Positions 62,418-64,000 of a stretch of 64,000 bases of DNA are shown one piece after another. The position numbers and the translations under genes were made by a program. Below the pieces are notes generated by a model. It searched no databases. It had not been told where the DNA came from and saw only the letters and a program-made list of their open reading frames with translations. Source of the stretch: an uncultured Lachnospiraceae bacterium (lineage in GTDB: Bacteria; Bacillota; Clostridia; Lachnospirales; Lachnospiraceae); assembly GCA_947626395.1 (NCBI GenBank), contig CANQRU010000013.1:1-64000 (forward strand). Reading direction: 5' to 3'. Positions within the stretch are counted from its first letter, which is position 1; every line of letters starts with the position of its first letter.

Positions 62418-62606
62418 CCAAACTCCTTTCGTGTGATCTCTTATTCAAACAATGAATTTTCATCTTCTCCGCAGAACCCGCAATTTCAATAAAGCTTAAA
62501 TTCGCAAAGCCTGCCTCCGCCAAACCCGCAGATTGGAAAATCCCCGCAGCACTTCTGTCTCCGTCTCCCGGACACACCCGGATTCTGTATCCGGCCGTGC
62601 TAAGCT

Positions 62607-63218
62607 TTAAGCTTTCTCTGCCTCTTCGCCTTCCGGCTGCATCAGGGACTCCACATACGTCCATATCTCCTCGCGCCCCTGCCTGCTCATCGCGGAAAAC
62701 GGCAGGAGCACATCGTCCTTTTCCATCCCCAGCCCTTCCCGGATCATTTTCACCTGCTTTGCCGTCTGGCTGCGGTTGATCTTGTCCAGCTTGGTAGCAA
62801 TGACCACCGGCCTGAATCCGTTATAGACGATCCAGTCGTACATGGTCCTGTCATTGGCCGACGGCTCGTGGCGGATATCCACCAGCAGGAACACGCAGAG
62901 CAGCGATTTGGAACGATGAAGATACTCCTCGATCATCTTCCCCCAGGACTGCTTGACGGCCACGGCGATCTTCGTGTAGCCGTAGCCGGGAAGATCGACA
63001 TAGTAAAATGCGTCGTTGACATGATAGAAATTCACGGTCTGGGTCTTGCCCGGCTGGGAAGAGGTACGCGCCAGGGACTTCCGGTTCATCAGCGCATTGA
63101 TCAGGGAGGATTTCCCTACGTTGGACTTGCCGGCAAAGGCAAATTCCGGCTGGTCGTGGACCGGAAACCGGCTGGTAACGCCGCACACGGTCTCCAGTTC
63201 GGCATTCTTAATAATCAT
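62607..63218 (-). CDS. engB: Ribosome biogenesis GTPase YsxC/EngB
   Basis: 203 residues from MIIKNAELETVCGVTSRFP. G1 FAGKSNVGKSSLINALM, G2 SQPGKTQTVNFY, G3 YVDLPGYGYTKI, G4 VIATKLDKI and G5 LPFSAMSRQG are in order. It is essential for 50S subunit assembly in Firmicutes. Standing right after lon is the usual lon-ysxC order. AGGAAAGGA lies ten bases before the ATG at 63218. Confidence 0.96.
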   Translation of the reverse strand: MIIKNAELETVCGVTSRFPVHDQPEFAFAGKSNVGKSSLINALMNRKSLARTSSQPGKTQTVNFYHVNDAFYYVDLPGYGYTKIAVAVKQSWGKMIEEYLHRSKSLLCVFLLVDIRHEPSANDRTMYDWIVYNGFRPVVIATKLDKINRSQTAKQVKMIREGLGMEKDDVLLPFSAMSRQGREEIWTYVESLMQPEGEEAEKA

Positions 63219-63332
63219 AAAACTTTCGTCCTTTCCTGTGCTGTCATACCGCGGCGCGATCTGCCGCAAGCCGCTTCGATGCCCGGTTATCGACCGCTTC
63301 CACCTGGTCTTTCGTATAGAACCCTAAGCAGT

Positions 63333-64000
63333 CTAATCCTGCGGCTTCTCCTGCTGCCCCGCCGCCGCATTCCGACTTCCGCCGCCGACAAATGCTTCCG
63401 CGATCACTTCTTCCATATCCTTTACATAAATGATATTCAGCCCCCGCGTGATTTCTCTGGATAGTTCCGCGATATCCGGCCGGTTCTTATCCGGCACCAG
63501 GACGCGGCGGATGTGGGCCATCTTGGCAGCCAGGATCTTCTCCTTCAATCCCCCGATCGGCAGGACCCGGCCCCGGAGCGTGATCTCCCCAGTCATGGCC
63601 AGCTTACAGTCCACGGCGTGGCCGGTGACTGCGGACAGCATGGCCGTAGCCATGGTGATTCCGGCGGACGGCCCGTCCTTGGGCACGGCGCCTTCCGGAA
63701 TATGGATATGTAGATTATGCTTCTCAAAATACTCGTCGTCCACGCCGTACCGCGGGCAGACGGAGCGGACATAAGTCATCGCGATCTGGGCGGACTCCTT
63801 CATCACGTCGCCCATCTGGCCGGTCATCTTAAGCTCCCCTTTGCCAGGCATGGTATTGACTTCGATCTGCAGCGTATCGCCGCCCACGCTGGTCCAGGCC
63901 AGGCCGCGGACGATACCCACCTGATCCTCCTCGTTGGCATCTTCAAAGGAGACCCGCTCCTTGCCAAGGTATTTCTCCAGATTGGACTCGGTAACGCGGA
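63333..64000 (-). CDS. lon: ATP-dependent protease Lon, C-terminal part (5' end beyond the window)
   Basis: The frame continues to the right edge (…[19 protein letters not shown] before [13 protein letters not shown]), so the AAA+ part lies outside. Visible: the entire protease domain with the catalytic Ser in [14 protein letters not shown], Lys in [16 protein letters not shown], and [15 protein letters not shown]. Lon degrades misfolded and regulatory proteins. The last residues ([17 protein letters not shown]) are a flexible tail. engB follows 114 bases downstream. Confidence 0.96.
   Translation of the reverse strand, partial: RVTESNLEKYLGKERVSFEDANEEDQVGIVRGLAWTSVGGDTLQIEVNTMPGKGELKMTGQMGDVMKESAQIAMTYVRSVCPRYGVDDEYFEKHNLHIHIPEGAVPKDGPSAGITMATAMLSAVTGHAVDCKLAMTGEITLRGRVLPIGGLKEKILAAKMAHIRRVLVPDKNRPDIAELSREITRGLNIIYVKDMEEVIAEAFVGGGSRNAAAGQQEKPQD

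Overview
The window reads as one contig of a Gram-positive, spore-forming member of the Clostridia, most likely a gut Lachnospiraceae. The base composition is fairly GC-rich for that group. The reasons are the gene orders yicC-gmk-rpoZ and murE-murF-priA-def-fmt-rsmB-rlmN-PP2C-prkC-rsgA-rpe-thiN, a GerW-type sporulation gene beside a DUF2953 gene, fhs, RqcH, strong AGGAGG ribosome-binding sites and sigmaA-type promoters. No rRNA, tRNA, CRISPR array, insertion sequence or prophage was seen. Nothing identifies the species.

Layout. 1-0.4 kb: the C-terminal end of a probable Rpn/PD-(D/E)XK family protein made of perfect heptads. 0.5-5.7 kb (leftward): a short surface-glycan operon with two tandem NusG/LoaP-like antiterminators, a PglF/CapD-type UDP-sugar 4,6-dehydratase and a PglE-type aminotransferase. 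Upstream is a 260-bp segment bounded by 35-bp inverted repeats that carries a good sigmaA promoter pointing AWAY from the operon. This looks like an invertible promoter captured in the OFF state, and it is the most striking item here. 5.9-14.8 kb (leftward): housekeeping run yicC, gmk, rpoZ, rimO, pgsA, cinA, two uncharacterised genes, DUF2953, gerW and a small membrane protein. 14.9-17.3 kb (rightward): nitroreductase and rqcH. 17.3-22.8 kb (leftward): TSUP transporter, thrH, serS and a GH53 galactanase lipoprotein. 23.0-26.2 kb (rightward): a heptad-repeat coiled-coil protein, an alpha/beta hydrolase and an amidohydrolase.

26.4-45 kb (leftward): pyridoxine kinase, then the large cell-wall/translation/phosphosignalling cluster thiN to murE, then fhs. 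45-49.8 kb: ftsK, tepA-like protease and DUF5662. 49.9 kb (rightward): a cold-shock gene with its own promoter, 5' hairpin and terminator. 50.3-53.7 kb (leftward): hslO, a methyltransferase, a SEC-C protein and an Rpn-family protein that appears to have lost its nuclease core by an in-frame deletion. 53.7-57.2 kb: a gene-poor stretch with several hairpins, an ECF S-component plus uridine-kinase-like pair, DUF3842, and an AT-rich EF-hand/EcsC-like gene that looks acquired. 57.3-64 kb: rlmD-type methyltransferase, YbaK-type deacylase (rightward), Xaa-Pro aminopeptidase, HAD phosphatase, engB/ysxC and the 3' part of lon, which runs off the right edge.

How it works together: most of the window is conserved growth machinery. 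The variable layer is the glycan operon, seemingly controlled by promoter inversion plus antitermination, and three coiled-coil proteins whose genes carry or end in 21-bp heptad-coding repeats. Function calls rest on recalled family motifs; no database search was possible.
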